Below are positions 15,677-24,172 of a DNA stretch of 64,000 nt, piece after piece (the stretch's first letter is position 1; each line of letters starts with the position of its first letter). The notes beneath the pieces are model-generated. The model made no database searches. It worked only from the letters and a program-made list of their open reading frames with translations, and had not been told where the DNA came from. A program made the translations under genes and the position numbers. The DNA is from Spirochaetaceae bacterium (GTDB taxonomy: Bacteria; Spirochaetota; Spirochaetia; Treponematales; Treponemataceae). Location: positions 1 to 64,000 of the forward strand of contig JAFQDD010000022.1 of NCBI GenBank assembly GCA_017416145.1, in the 5' to 3' direction.

Positions 15677-18600
15677 ATGAAAAATACGTTTAATAGATTT
15701 TTGTGTTTTGTGGTAATTTTTGGGATTTTTGCCTTTTGTGGAACTTTTACCTCTTGTGAAAACTTGTTTGGCGGAAAAACTCCAATAAACTATGAAAAAG
15801 CCTATATTACTATTACAACCAATCTTTCTACTAATGCTCGTACAGTTTTACCAAGTAATTCTTTTACAAAAGATACTACAGGCCTTACTTGGACTTTAAC
15901 TGGTATTCCAAGTGGTGGAACAGAACAACAACTAAAAAAATGGAGCGATATAACAGGTGCTACAGAAGCAGCTACAACAACAGCGTACAATAACATGATA
16001 AGTGACACATCAATCACTCTAAACGCTGGAACTTGGACTTTTACTCTTACTGCATCGAATGAATCTGGAGAACTACTACTTGAAGCAACAATAGAACAAA
16101 AAATTAATGGTGGTGAAAATACTCTTGATTTCGATATGAAAGAAGCTGTAGGAGAAGGAGCTGCTAGTGGTCAGATTGAATTTACGTTGACATTTCCTGG
16201 AAACGTGATAAAAAATGTTAATGCTACATTGACAAAACGAGGAGAGACCAACTCTCTTGTAGCGCAAACTTTTACTGCAGACCAAACAGGACCAACAGAA
16301 ACTTTTTTATCAGAGGTGAAATTTTCCTATCCTGGAAACAATAACGAAGTTTTATCTGCTGGAAATTACATTCTAAAACTAGAATTACAACAGCAAACAG
16401 GTCTAGATCCAATCAATACATATACCTGTTTGATTCACGTTGCTCCTGGATTGTGTAGTAAAGGTGAAGCTGAATTAGATACTTTAGCTCGGTTGTATGT
16501 GGTGACTTTTGAAGATGGTATTGAATTTGAGGAATCTATTGTTTCTTTAAGTTATAATGCTTATACAACTTTTGCTTTGCCAACAATAAAAGAAGAAGAG
16601 GGATATGAATATCAGTGGTATAAAACAGTGTATAACATATATAGTAATTCATATTCTCAAGAGTCAATAGATGACCCGTCAAATGTTAGGATTACAGAAG
16701 ATACGACATTTTGTGTGAAATGCTACAAAATTGTGGATGAAAAAGATATTGTTCGTACAGCGAAGGGAGTTTCTACAGGAGATTCTTTTTCAATAGGTAC
16801 GGCAGAAGGTCTTGGAATTTTTAGAGATTTAGTAAATGGATGTAATGAAGATTTAAAAATGGTTGATAACTCTGGAGAGTCTGTTTATTATAGTTTAGTT
16901 AGTCAGAGTCAGTTAAATGCAAAACTAACTTCAGATATAGATTTAACACAATTAGAAGATGCAGACGGATATGAACTTTCTTGGGTACCAATCAATGGAT
17001 ATAGTGGCAGTTTTGATGGTGGTGGTCATACAATTACTGTAAATAATACATACTATTCAAATGAAGGTGTTTATTACCAAGGACTTTTTGATACGCTTGA
17101 CGGTGCAACAATAAAAAACTTAGTTGTAGCAGGTGAAGAAACAATTTCTGAATCAGGGTTAGACTATTGTGGTGGAATTGCATCAGAAATCAAAAATCAA
17201 AGAGGTGTTGATACAACTTTTGAGAATTGTGTAAATAAGCGTAATATTACAGTTACAACAGGTGTAAAAAGAATTGGCGGATTTGCTGGATATACCTCTT
17301 CAAACAACTCTGAAACAACTAATTTTGTAAACTGTATAAATCTTGGAACAATTGAAAACAATTATAATGCTTCAGAATATTATGAGCCTTATGTGGCTGG
17401 ATTTACATCAGGTGCTACTTCTTATAGAAACTGTATAAATGCAGGAAATGTTACTGGTGCAACTTTTGCTTTTGATGTAACAACAATTTTTGGTACTGTT
17501 GCAGGTTTTGATGCAAATGCTTCTGCAAGTTTTACAGATTGTATAAACCTTGGGGATATTTCTGCTAATTCATATACATTTAGTGATGAGAAATTTTGTT
17601 CAACAGAAAAAGTCTATGGATTTTCTTCTATTGAAAATGAAACAAATAAACCGTCGTTTACAAATTGTATAGATGCAGGTAGTGCAAAGCAGCCATTTAC
17701 AGGTTTTGATGATAATATAACAGTAACATATAACACTTGTTATTATAACAGTGATAGTTATAGTTCTAGTTCTAATGCTGAGGGAAAAACGAGTGATGAA
17801 CTTTGTATACAAAATACAAATTTTTCAAATTGGTCTTATGATTCTTCTAATTCACGTTATCCATTGCCAGATATAGAAGAGAACTTTTCAAATGAGATTT
17901 GGCAAGAGGTTGTAGCAAAAGCTATTCCAAAGGTAAGTAATTTTGAGATGCTTCAAGAACGAATTGCGTCAGCAAATGGAACGGCTGATAATCCAGCTGT
18001 GATTGTTCTTAATGGTACTATTAATATTGCAGAAACATTAAAGATTGAAACTCCAATAAAAATAATTGCAAGTACATCAGCTGGAGTAACAATGAGCCGT
18101 GGACTAAATCTTATAGAAGAATTCTTTAATAATACCTCTACACTAACACTAGAAGGAATTACTCTTGATGGCGGTTCAACTGGTGAAATCTCTATTCAAG
18201 CAGAAGCTCCATTAATTATGTCAAGTGGAAATTTAACTTTAAATAACTGTACTTTGCAAAACAATAATAACAGCAATGCTACTGAAACTGGAACTGGAAT
18301 TTTTCTACAAATCAACGATACTAGTTCTCTTTGTTCTTTTAACGATGTTAGTTTTGGAAAAAATTCTTCAGATGAGATACCTCATATTAAAATAAAAAAT
18401 GGTACTAGTGAAAAATTTACGTTTAATTTGGGTGGAAGTCTTGAAGGGGGTGTTCCTGCTATTGATATGCCATCTACTACGTGTATAAATATTACAGAAT
18501 CGCTTACAATACTTGATGGTGAATCAATAAAAATCACTTTAGAAGAATATACTATTGGGAACAGAATAATTTCTGCTAATGAAGGAATAGACTTGGATAG

Positions 18601-19585
18601 TGAAATTAGCAACTTCTCTTTGACGACGACAGATGAAAGCTGGTTTATTGATTCTGCTGGATATTTGGTAGGAGGCTCAGTCATTGCCCCAGAAATATCT
18701 GAAAACGGGGAGTTTGAAGTAAGTAGCTTTGAAAATTTGCTTTGGATTGCTCTAGAACTTAAAAGAGGAAGTTTTACAAGTTTCGATATAAAACTTACAG
18801 AAGATATTGTGATTGAAAGTGGCAAATGGCAATTTTACCAACTAAATGTGCCCGATCCCTCGACAATAGATGGACAAGGGCATTCTATTACAATTGACGA
18901 AAACGTTTCTAAGTTTGGTAATGATGCAGGTGGTTTGTTCTATAAATTTAATAATAGTACAGTAAAAAATTTGGTGTTAAGGGGAAGTATAACTGCTAAT
19001 ACAAGTGCTGGGGGATATATTGGTGCCTTATGTCGATCGGCATATGGTTCAATTTTTGAGAATGTTATGTCTGAAGTTACAATTACTGATAACGGTTCTG
19101 GTTTTGCAGGAGGACTTATTGGTAGACTTGGAACTAGTGTTATGTATGATCCTACTAAAGCTATGGTAAAAAATTGTGCTGTATATGCAGATGTATCATC
19201 TACCAACGGAATTGCTGGAGGTATATTAGGAGCAATTTGGGAAAATACAAGATGTTGTACTATTCAAAATTCAGTTTATATGGGAGAAATTAAAGGAACT
19301 ACTGTAGGTGCTATTGTTGGCAAAAATGAAAACAATGATGTAGCTGAGAGTGTACTAAATAATATATGGTATTGTGTTACTAATAATTCTAGCATCCCAC
19401 TTATTGGAACAAAAGCTGATACAACAGAAGAAGTGATTACTGCTGTCGAAAGCAAATCCGCCGATCAAATCGCCACCGCAGAGGCAGCAACATTGCTTAA
19501 TACAAATTCAGGTGGTACATCAAATGTTGTTTGGGAATATGTGAAAGAAGAGGCGGCATATCCAACTTTAAAGATTGTAAACTAA
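15677..19585 (+). CDS. Large surface lipoprotein with GLUG-like/beta-helix repeats (pair 1, second gene)
   Basis: 1302 residues. The signal peptide ends in the lipobox TFTSC (about 27). Residues 35-270 are a domain shared with the lipoprotein at 21452 (NARTVLP, LKKWSD, then a LNAGTWTFTLTA strand pattern and a Leu/Tyr-rich end before LARLYVVTFEDG). Residues about 365-700 contain repeated strands with GGFAGY, FENCVN and FVNCINLGTI units typical of GLUG/beta-helix surface proteins. The rest includes further right-handed-helix-like repeats (LTLEGITLDGG, LTLNNCTLQNN, KNLVLRGSI, GGLIGRLG). Probable surface-exposed adhesin or carbohydrate-binding protein. It is the counterpart of the DGR target gene but carries a helix instead of a SUMF1 domain. 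Confidence 0.78.
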   Translation: MKNTFNRFLCFVVIFGIFAFCGTFTSCENLFGGKTPINYEKAYITITTNLSTNARTVLPSNSFTKDTTGLTWTLTGIPSGGTEQQLKKWSDITGATEAATTTAYNNMISDTSITLNAGTWTFTLTASNESGELLLEATIEQKINGGENTLDFDMKEAVGEGAASGQIEFTLTFPGNVIKNVNATLTKRGETNSLVAQTFTADQTGPTETFLSEVKFSYPGNNNEVLSAGNYILKLELQQQTGLDPINTYTCLIHVAPGLCSKGEAELDTLARLYVVTFEDGIEFEESIVSLSYNAYTTFALPTIKEEEGYEYQWYKTVYNIYSNSYSQESIDDPSNVRITEDTTFCVKCYKIVDEKDIVRTAKGVSTGDSFSIGTAEGLGIFRDLVNGCNEDLKMVDNSGESVYYSLVSQSQLNAKLTSDIDLTQLEDADGYELSWVPINGYSGSFDGGGHTITVNNTYYSNEGVYYQGLFDTLDGATIKNLVVAGEETISESGLDYCGGIASEIKNQRGVDTTFENCVNKRNITVTTGVKRIGGFAGYTSSNNSETTNFVNCINLGTIENNYNASEYYEPYVAGFTSGATSYRNCINAGNVTGATFAFDVTTIFGTVAGFDANASASFTDCINLGDISANSYTFSDEKFCSTEKVYGFSSIENETNKPSFTNCIDAGSAKQPFTGFDDNITVTYNTCYYNSDSYSSSSNAEGKTSDELCIQNTNFSNWSYDSSNSRYPLPDIEENFSNEIWQEVVAKAIPKVSNFEMLQERIASANGTADNPAVIVLNGTINIAETLKIETPIKIIASTSAGVTMSRGLNLIEEFFNNTSTLTLEGITLDGGSTGEISIQAEAPLIMSSGNLTLNNCTLQNNNNSNATETGTGIFLQINDTSSLCSFNDVSFGKNSSDEIPHIKIKNGTSEKFTFNLGGSLEGGVPAIDMPSTTCINITESLTILDGESIKITLEEYTIGNRIISANEGIDLDSEISNFSLTTTDESWFIDSAGYLVGGSVIAPEISENGEFEVSSFENLLWIALELKRGSFTSFDIKLTEDIVIESGKWQFYQLNVPDPSTIDGQGHSITIDENVSKFGNDAGGLFYKFNNSTVKNLVLRGSITANTSAGGYIGALCRSAYGSIFENVMSEVTITDNGSGFAGGLIGRLGTSVMYDPTKAMVKNCAVYADVSSTNGIAGGILGAIWENTRCCTIQNSVYMGEIKGTTVGAIVGKNENNDVAESVLNNIWYCVTNNSSIPLIGTKADTTEEVITAVESKSADQIATAEAATLLNTNSGGTSNVVWEYVKEEAAYPTLKIVN

Positions 19586-19593
19586 AATAAATC

Positions 19594-19646
19594 AAGCCTA
19601 AGGTTTGAAAGTCTTTATTAACTTCTTGACCTTAGGCTTTTTTTTA
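19594..19646 (+). terminator. Terminator after the large lipoprotein
   Basis: AAGCCTAAGGT (19594-19604) pairs with ACCTTAGGCTT (19629-19639), followed by eight T. The right arm of this hairpin lies inside the 44-bp direct repeat; the second repeat copy (24129-24172) has only this right arm. Confidence 0.8.
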
Positions 19647-19657
19647 CATCTTATCCG
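19614..19657 (+). repeat. 44-bp direct repeat, left copy
   Basis: Identical over 44 bp to 24129-24172. It contains the right arm and T-run of the terminator and the last bases of the ABC permease gene (complement of DKM-stop), although that gene lies next to the right copy. This shows that the left copy was generated by duplication of the right flank. Confidence 0.9.
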
Positions 19658-19708
19658 TTTGTATTGCGAATGTTTTTCCCCTAGCTGATATGATGCTGGG
19701 GGTTTGTT

Positions 19709-20062
19709 TTATAATTTTTCTATTATTGTATATACGGCTTGTGTTGTATCAGGTGGTAAGTTTTCTAGTCTTTGAATCAGTGGGTAGTACTTGTAGAAAA
19801 GATTTTTCTTGATTTCAATGTCTTCTTCGGTAGAGATTGAGCTTTCAATGCTAGAAATTTCTTGGGAATTTTCTTCAAGTAGCTTTTCTAAAGGAACTTC
19901 CAATGCTCGAGAAATACGAAGTGCAATATCAGCGGCTGGCATGCCATTTCTTTTGATTCCGTTAGAAATAGTGTGTACAGAAAAACTTGCCGCAGAAGCT
20001 AGTTCTTTGCGACTGATTCCTTTATATTCACATTCAGATTCTACATTATGCCAAAATCCCAT
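19709..20062 (-). CDS. XRE-family HTH regulator of the cassette
   Basis: 117 residues. N-terminal HTH: YKGISRKELASAASFSVHTISNGIKR, then ALRISRALEVPLEKLLEE. The C-terminal half is an acidic, probably helical segment. The start codon lies 6 nt after TATAAC (20069-20074 on the minus strand), and an ACAACTGTAATAT element overlaps that promoter. The gene is divergent from the outer-membrane protein gene. The shared intergenic region contains inverted copies of the element, so this protein probably represses itself and the lipoprotein operon (inference). Confidence 0.8.
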   Translation of the reverse strand: MGFWHNVESECEYKGISRKELASAASFSVHTISNGIKRNGMPAADIALRISRALEVPLEKLLEENSQEISSIESSISTEEDIEIKKNLFYKYYPLIQRLENLPPDTTQAVYTIIEKL

Positions 20063-20076
20063 AGCCTAGTTATATC

Positions 20077-20157
20077 ACAACTGTAATATTGTTTTGTTTA
20101 ATTTATTTAAGTTGTAATAATATTTTATTCGTGATACACTTTATATATTACAGTTGT
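20077..20157. promoter_or_regulatory. Inverted operator-like repeats between regulator and lipoprotein operon
   Basis: ACAACTGTAATAT (20077-20089) and its exact reverse complement ATATTACAGTTGT (20145-20157) flank a partial copy, GTTGTAATAATATT (about 20111-20124). The first overlaps the -10 region of the XRE gene. The layout fits cooperative binding by the XRE protein. Confidence 0.55.
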
Positions 20158-20289
20158 AATAAACTATAAAAAGTGTCTATAAAAAAAGTGTGTATGATTA
20201 CAATTTTGCCCAAATAATTCATTCAAAAAATACATCTTTTCTTGTAAACCTTTTATAACTTTATACTTCTATAATCTTGGAGTTATGTT

Positions 20290-20853
20290 ATGAAAAAAAT
20301 GTGTAAGATACTTGTTGCAATATTGTTTGCACTGGCACTAGCTCACCCTGTTATGGCAAAAGACAGTAACGTTGATATAAGTCTTTATAGTGTAACAAGA
20401 TTTTCTGTTGGAGAACTAGCAAAGTATTCATCCTGTAGCCTTGGTGGTGGAATTGCTGCCGAAGGAACTTTTTCTTTTTTCCCACTTTTAGGAATAAGTG
20501 GGAGGGCAGAATTTGCTCCTATGATAGGACTACATGCAGATATAAAAAGCTGGATGAATGCAGCTTTTACCGCTGGACTTTACCTAAACCTTCCCTTAGG
20601 AAAAACTTTTATTTTGCGACCAGAGTTGGGCTACGGAGTTCAGTTACATATTGTGGATTCTACCAATAAGAATCTTGCAGGAGTTTTTGCAGATCAGATA
20701 GTGCAATTTTCTGGAACAGTAAAAATTGCCCCCAAACCATTGCAAGCAAAGGGCTTTTCTTTTGATGTGGCTCCATTATATACGTTATTAACTGAAAAAA
20801 CAGCAGCCTTGCATTATTTAGGTTTTAGACTAGGGCTATCATATCAATTATAA
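20290..20853 (+). CDS. Putative outer-membrane beta-barrel protein
   Basis: 187 residues with a signal peptide cleaved after HPVMA (about 23). The mature part alternates hydrophobic and polar residues in strand-length segments with Gly- and aromatic-rich turns, and ends in LGFRLGLSYQL, a barrel-like C-terminal strand. No family is assigned. It has a GGAG ribosome binding site and a TATAAT box about 20 nt upstream. It is the first gene of the operon with the lipoproteins at 20874 and 21452. Confidence 0.65.
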   Translation: MKKMCKILVAILFALALAHPVMAKDSNVDISLYSVTRFSVGELAKYSSCSLGGGIAAEGTFSFFPLLGISGRAEFAPMIGLHADIKSWMNAAFTAGLYLNLPLGKTFILRPELGYGVQLHIVDSTNKNLAGVFADQIVQFSGTVKIAPKPLQAKGFSFDVAPLYTLLTEKTAALHYLGFRLGLSYQL

Positions 20854-20873
20854 AAGGAAGAGGAAAAATTATT

Positions 20874-21455
20874 ATGAAAAAAATAGGTAGGATTTTTGGT
20901 GTAGTATTACTTTGTTTAATATTGTTTTCATGTAGTAATTTATTAGAAAAATTAGAACATGCTGCAATCCCCTTACATACGGTGTCTTATGAAAGCGAAT
21001 GGGGAACTGCTCCCACTTCTGTAGGAGTACTTGATAATACTGCTTTAACACAAGAACACTTACCCCTTTTATTAGAAGTTGGGTACACCTTTGAAGGTTG
21101 GTATTGTGAAGATACAAAAATTGAAGTTGGTTATGTCCTTCATGACAGTATAACTCTTACAGCTAAATGGCAAGAAAACACCCTTGGTATTAAAGTTCAA
21201 GCTCCAAGCTATAGTGATATACCAAACCTAGCAACACCAACTATTTCTGGTACAACAGTTACCTTTGTAGCTCCAGAAGAATATGCAAGTTATAGTTGGT
21301 ACATAGATGGTGTTTTGCAAGATAATGAACATACTCAAAGTTTTATTCTAGATACAACAAATCTTTCTGCCAGAAGTTATTACATAATGCTTGTGGTGGT
21401 TGATGAAAAAGACGCAGTGTATTCAGCACAGTATGAATTAGAGGTAACAAAATGA
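20874..21455 (+). CDS. Short lipoprotein with one InlB-type repeat (pair 2, first gene)
   Basis: 193 residues. Lipobox LFSC near residue 20. One InlB/Flg_new repeat (about 38-100) ends in SITLTAKW. The C-terminal domain (YSWYIDGVLQDNEHTQSF, then VYSAQYELEVTK) is paralogous to the end of the 14526 lipoprotein. It overlaps the next gene by ATGA (4 nt), so translation is coupled. It probably acts with the SUMF1 lipoprotein as anchor or partner. Confidence 0.8.
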   Translation: MKKIGRIFGVVLLCLILFSCSNLLEKLEHAAIPLHTVSYESEWGTAPTSVGVLDNTALTQEHLPLLLEVGYTFEGWYCEDTKIEVGYVLHDSITLTAKWQENTLGIKVQAPSYSDIPNLATPTISGTTVTFVAPEEYASYSWYIDGVLQDNEHTQSFILDTTNLSARSYYIMLVVVDEKDAVYSAQYELEVTK

Positions 21456-23584
21456 AAAATATACTAAAACTATTTATTGGATTGATTTTATTTGTAATGT
21501 TCTCTTGTCATAATATTACAAATAGTGAACAAGAAACTTTAGAAACAAATAATCATGCATACATTTCTATAAGCCTTAATGGAAATGCAAGAACAGTGTT
21601 ACCTCAAAGTGCTGATTTTGAAAAGGATTTTGAATTATCCTTTGAATTGCAAGGAAAGCAAGAAGGAAAAGACTTACAAACAATAAAAAAATGGACTGCT
21701 ACAGCAGAAAAAACAGCTTATACTTTGATGACAGAAGATACCGCTGTTTTAATAAATACCGGTCTTTGGAATTTTGAACTAACCGTACAAAAAGCTGGAC
21801 AAAAAGTTCTTTTTGGTACTTTAGAGGAAATTACTATACAAGCAGGAACAAATACCCTTAATTTTGGCACTTTGCAAAACCTTACTAGTGGAAATGGTTC
21901 AGTTTCTGTTGCATTAAGTTTTCCACAAGAGGGAAGAGTGCAAGCTGTACAAGGTGGATTATATAATCTTGATGGCACAGCCCTTGAAGGTTTTGAAAAA
22001 GAAAGCCTTACAATAACAATTAGCGACAAAAGTGTTGTACGCTATAATAAAGAAAATGTTCCTTGTGGTACCTATCTTGTAAAATTTGAACTTTTTAGTG
22101 ACAAAGAAGCCTCTGAACCTATGAATGTGTACACAGAAATTGTACAAGTTGCAACAGGTTTTGTAAGTGCAGCACAAAGAACTCTTGAACAGCTTAATAC
22201 CTTGTATACAATTACCTATGATTTAGCAGGAGGTGAATTTGTTGAAGGCTTTACCGCTCAAGCTAGTTTTAATCAAGCTATGACAGTAACTTTGCCAACA
22301 GCAGAAAATCTTTTAAAAACAGGTTATGTCTTTGTTGGGTGGAAAAATGACCAAGGTGATACAGTAACAGAAATACCAGTAGGAACAATTGGAGATGTGT
22401 ATTTGTATGCAAAGTGGCATGAACACACATATTCAGAAGACTGGACAAGTGACGCAACACACCACTGGCACGCTTCAACTTGTGGACACACAGAAGAAAT
22501 AAGTGAAAAAGCAGTGCATGTTTTTGGAAATTGGACTGTAACAAAAGATCCAACAGAGACCCAAGAGGGAAGAAAAGAAAGAAACTGTACCGTTTGTGAA
22601 TATACTGATTCTGTGGTGTTAAAACCTGTACCAGAAGGCTTTGTATTTGTAAAAGGTGCTACTGTAACAGGTGCATTACCAGCTTGGTTGGATGAATCAG
22701 CTTATGACAAATATAAAGGTGTATTTATAGAAGGCAGAAATGTAACCTTAAGCGATTTTTACATGGGAAAATACGAAGTAACCCAAGAAGAATACGCAAG
22801 TGTAATGGAAGGGCAAAAAGTAACTGTAGATGGAAAAGAATACGAGCTAGAAAGTAACCCAAGTTTGTGTACAGCAGATAATACAAGCTTCCCATTATTT
22901 AATGGCGATGTACAAGAAAAACGCCCAGTAGAAAAGGTAACTTGGTATGATGCAGTATGGTATTGTAATGCATTAAGCGAAAAAGAAGGCTTAACAAAAG
23001 CATATAATATTGAAGTTACACAAGTTATACAATCAAGTGGAAAAACTGGATATTACATATATAATGCAAATGTAACACTAAACAAAAATGCAAATGGCTA
23101 CCGCTTACCAACAGAAGCAGAATGGGAATACGCAGCTAGAGGTGGAGATCCAACAAAAGATGATTGGAACTATGTGTTTAGTGGAGCAGATACAGCAGAA
23201 GGTGTTTCTTATGATAGTTCAAAAAATATAGGCTTAGACAGTGTAGGTTGGTATTGGTATAACAGTATAAATGGAACAACAGGAGATACTGAACCTTCAA
23301 GTGGTGAGCAAGGATATGGAACCCACCAAGTAGGTAAGAAAGCCCATAACAGACTAGGTTTATATGATATGAGCGGAAATGTATGGGAATGGTGCTATGA
23401 TTGGAAAGAAACAATAACTACAACTACCCCTGCAGACGGTGCTACCTCGGGCTCATACCGCGTCGGCCGCGGTAGTAGTTGGTGCGATGGCGCTAAGGGC
23501 GCGTCTGTTTCTTGCCGTACCAGCATCTACCCGTACCTCCGCGACAGCGGCCTTGGTTTCCGTGTTGTGCGTTCAGCAAACTAG
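21452..23584 (+). CDS. SUMF1/FGE-domain lipoprotein, target of a diversity-generating retroelement
   Basis: 710 residues. Lipobox MFSC near residue 19. Residues 36-250 repeat the domain seen in the 15677 lipoprotein (NARTVLP, IKKWTA). An InlB repeat follows (about 255-325, VYLYAKW), then a His/Cys-rich module (HTYSEDWTSDATHHWHAS, CTVCEY). Residues about 395-710 are a formylglycine-generating-enzyme/C-type-lectin-like fold (YMGKYEVTQEEYA, RLPTEAEWEYAARGG, GLYDMSGNVWEWC, GLGFRVVRSAN). This fold in DGR systems displays variable residues on a stable scaffold. The last 48 codons are GC-rich, unlike the rest of the gene. It is probably a surface-displayed binding protein. Confidence 0.88.
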   Translation: MKNILKLFIGLILFVMFSCHNITNSEQETLETNNHAYISISLNGNARTVLPQSADFEKDFELSFELQGKQEGKDLQTIKKWTATAEKTAYTLMTEDTAVLINTGLWNFELTVQKAGQKVLFGTLEEITIQAGTNTLNFGTLQNLTSGNGSVSVALSFPQEGRVQAVQGGLYNLDGTALEGFEKESLTITISDKSVVRYNKENVPCGTYLVKFELFSDKEASEPMNVYTEIVQVATGFVSAAQRTLEQLNTLYTITYDLAGGEFVEGFTAQASFNQAMTVTLPTAENLLKTGYVFVGWKNDQGDTVTEIPVGTIGDVYLYAKWHEHTYSEDWTSDATHHWHASTCGHTEEISEKAVHVFGNWTVTKDPTETQEGRKERNCTVCEYTDSVVLKPVPEGFVFVKGATVTGALPAWLDESAYDKYKGVFIEGRNVTLSDFYMGKYEVTQEEYASVMEGQKVTVDGKEYELESNPSLCTADNTSFPLFNGDVQEKRPVEKVTWYDAVWYCNALSEKEGLTKAYNIEVTQVIQSSGKTGYYIYNANVTLNKNANGYRLPTEAEWEYAARGGDPTKDDWNYVFSGADTAEGVSYDSSKNIGLDSVGWYWYNSINGTTGDTEPSSGEQGYGTHQVGKKAHNRLGLYDMSGNVWEWCYDWKETITTTTPADGATSGSYRVGRGSSWCDGAKGASVSCRTSIYPYLRDSGLGFRVVRSAN
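23441..23584 (+). other. DGR variable region (VR) at the 3' end of the SUMF1 gene
   Basis: By count, 86 of 140 bases (about 61%) are G or C here, against roughly one third around it. The presumed variable codons (TGC, GGC, GGC, ACC, AGC, ATC, TAC, TAC, CTC, GAC, AGC, GGC between 23483 and 23551) all end in C although the gene otherwise prefers A/T. That is the footprint of adenine mutagenesis of AAC codons in a template repeat. Invariant codons for GLGFRVVRSAN follow, corresponding to the conserved 3' end at which homing starts. Confidence 0.8.
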
Positions 23585-23592
23585 CGTTTGCT
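23575..23592 (+). other. Hairpin/cruciform directly after the variable region
   Basis: AGCAAAC (23575-23581) and GTTTGCT (23586-23592) form a perfect 7-bp stem with a 4-nt loop (TAGC) that spans the stop codon. A short stem with a 4-nt loop just 3' of VR is the known target-recognition feature of DGR retrohoming. Confidence 0.7.
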
Positions 23593-23618
23593 AGGCTCTG
23601 TAAGGAAGTTATTAACGA

Positions 23619-23647
23619 CTTCTAATTTGCCTTTGGCAAATTAGAAG
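23619..23647 (+). other. Second perfect hairpin downstream of the variable region
   Basis: CTTCTAATTTGCC and GGCAAATTAGAAG form a 13-bp perfect stem with a 3-nt loop (TTT). There is no T-run after it. It may be a structural part of the DGR or simply an RNA 3'-end stabiliser. Confidence 0.55.
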
Positions 23648-23719
23648 GGCGGGTGCCAGTTCAATAATTATTTTGTGGCAGGTAAAACTTATCGTAATCC
23701 ACAATAATAGTTTTTAGAA

Positions 23720-24144
23720 CCAGTCTTTTCCTGCGGTAACACGCGAATTGAATTTGCCAGTCTTGTGCTTAGTGCAAAAAAACTTAAAATCAAAACCTGC
23801 AATTCTTAGTTCTTATTCACAATTTACAATTCATGAACCAAAAGAGCGTCTTATTAGTGTTGTTCCTTTTATAGACAGAGTTATGCATCATGCAATTATG
23901 AATATTTTAGAACCGATTCATTTAGTATAGAAAAAGGTTTACCCATTGGAAATTTAACAAGCCAATTTTTTGCAAATCTTTATCTTTCAGAACTAGATCA
24001 CTTTGTTTTAGAAAAATTAAAACCTTCTGGATATTGTCGCTACATGGACGATTTTATATTATTTTCTAATTCAAAAATAGATTTGAAGAAAATGCTTAAC
24101 TGTATTGAATCTTTTTGTTTAAATAATCTTTTATTAACTTCTTG
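23720..24144 (+). pseudogene. DGR-type reverse transcriptase, internally deleted and truncated
   Basis: Two pieces are recognisable in different frames. The first (about 23748-23930) carries QFTIHEPKERLISVVPFIDR and VMHHAIMNILEPIH, which correspond to the N-terminal RT motifs. The second (about 23933-24144) begins at KGLPIGNLTSQFFANLYLSE and includes the catalytic YMDD box (24041-24052). Roughly 100 codons between them are missing, including the first catalytic Asp. The 3' end is cut off at the 44-bp repeat. The enzyme cannot be functional. No template repeat or avd accessory gene is seen nearby. Confidence 0.85.
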
Positions 24145-24172
24145 ACCTTAGGCTTTTTTTTACATCTTATCC
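24129..24172 (+). repeat. 44-bp direct repeat, right copy
   Basis: Identical to 19614-19657. It overlaps the last codons of the ABC permease (minus strand). The truncated RT reading frame runs into it and stops at 24144. Confidence 0.9.

Larger units (their letters stand above)
19658..24128. mobile_element. 4.5-kb inserted cassette bounded by 44-bp direct repeats, carrying a DGR target and RT relic
   Basis: The segment between the two 44-bp repeats holds an XRE regulator, an outer-membrane-like protein, an InlB-repeat lipoprotein, a SUMF1 lipoprotein with a DGR variable region, and a reverse transcriptase remnant. Removing it with one repeat copy restores a simple arrangement: terminator followed directly by the convergent ABC permease gene. 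No integrase or transposase lies inside and no terminal inverted repeats are visible. How it entered is unknown; homologous or RT-associated insertion are both possible. Confidence 0.6.

Noticed and set aside
23585-23747. Possible template repeat between the DGR target and the RT remnant
   Set aside because: No stretch matches the variable region; only hairpins and a degraded RT start are seen.
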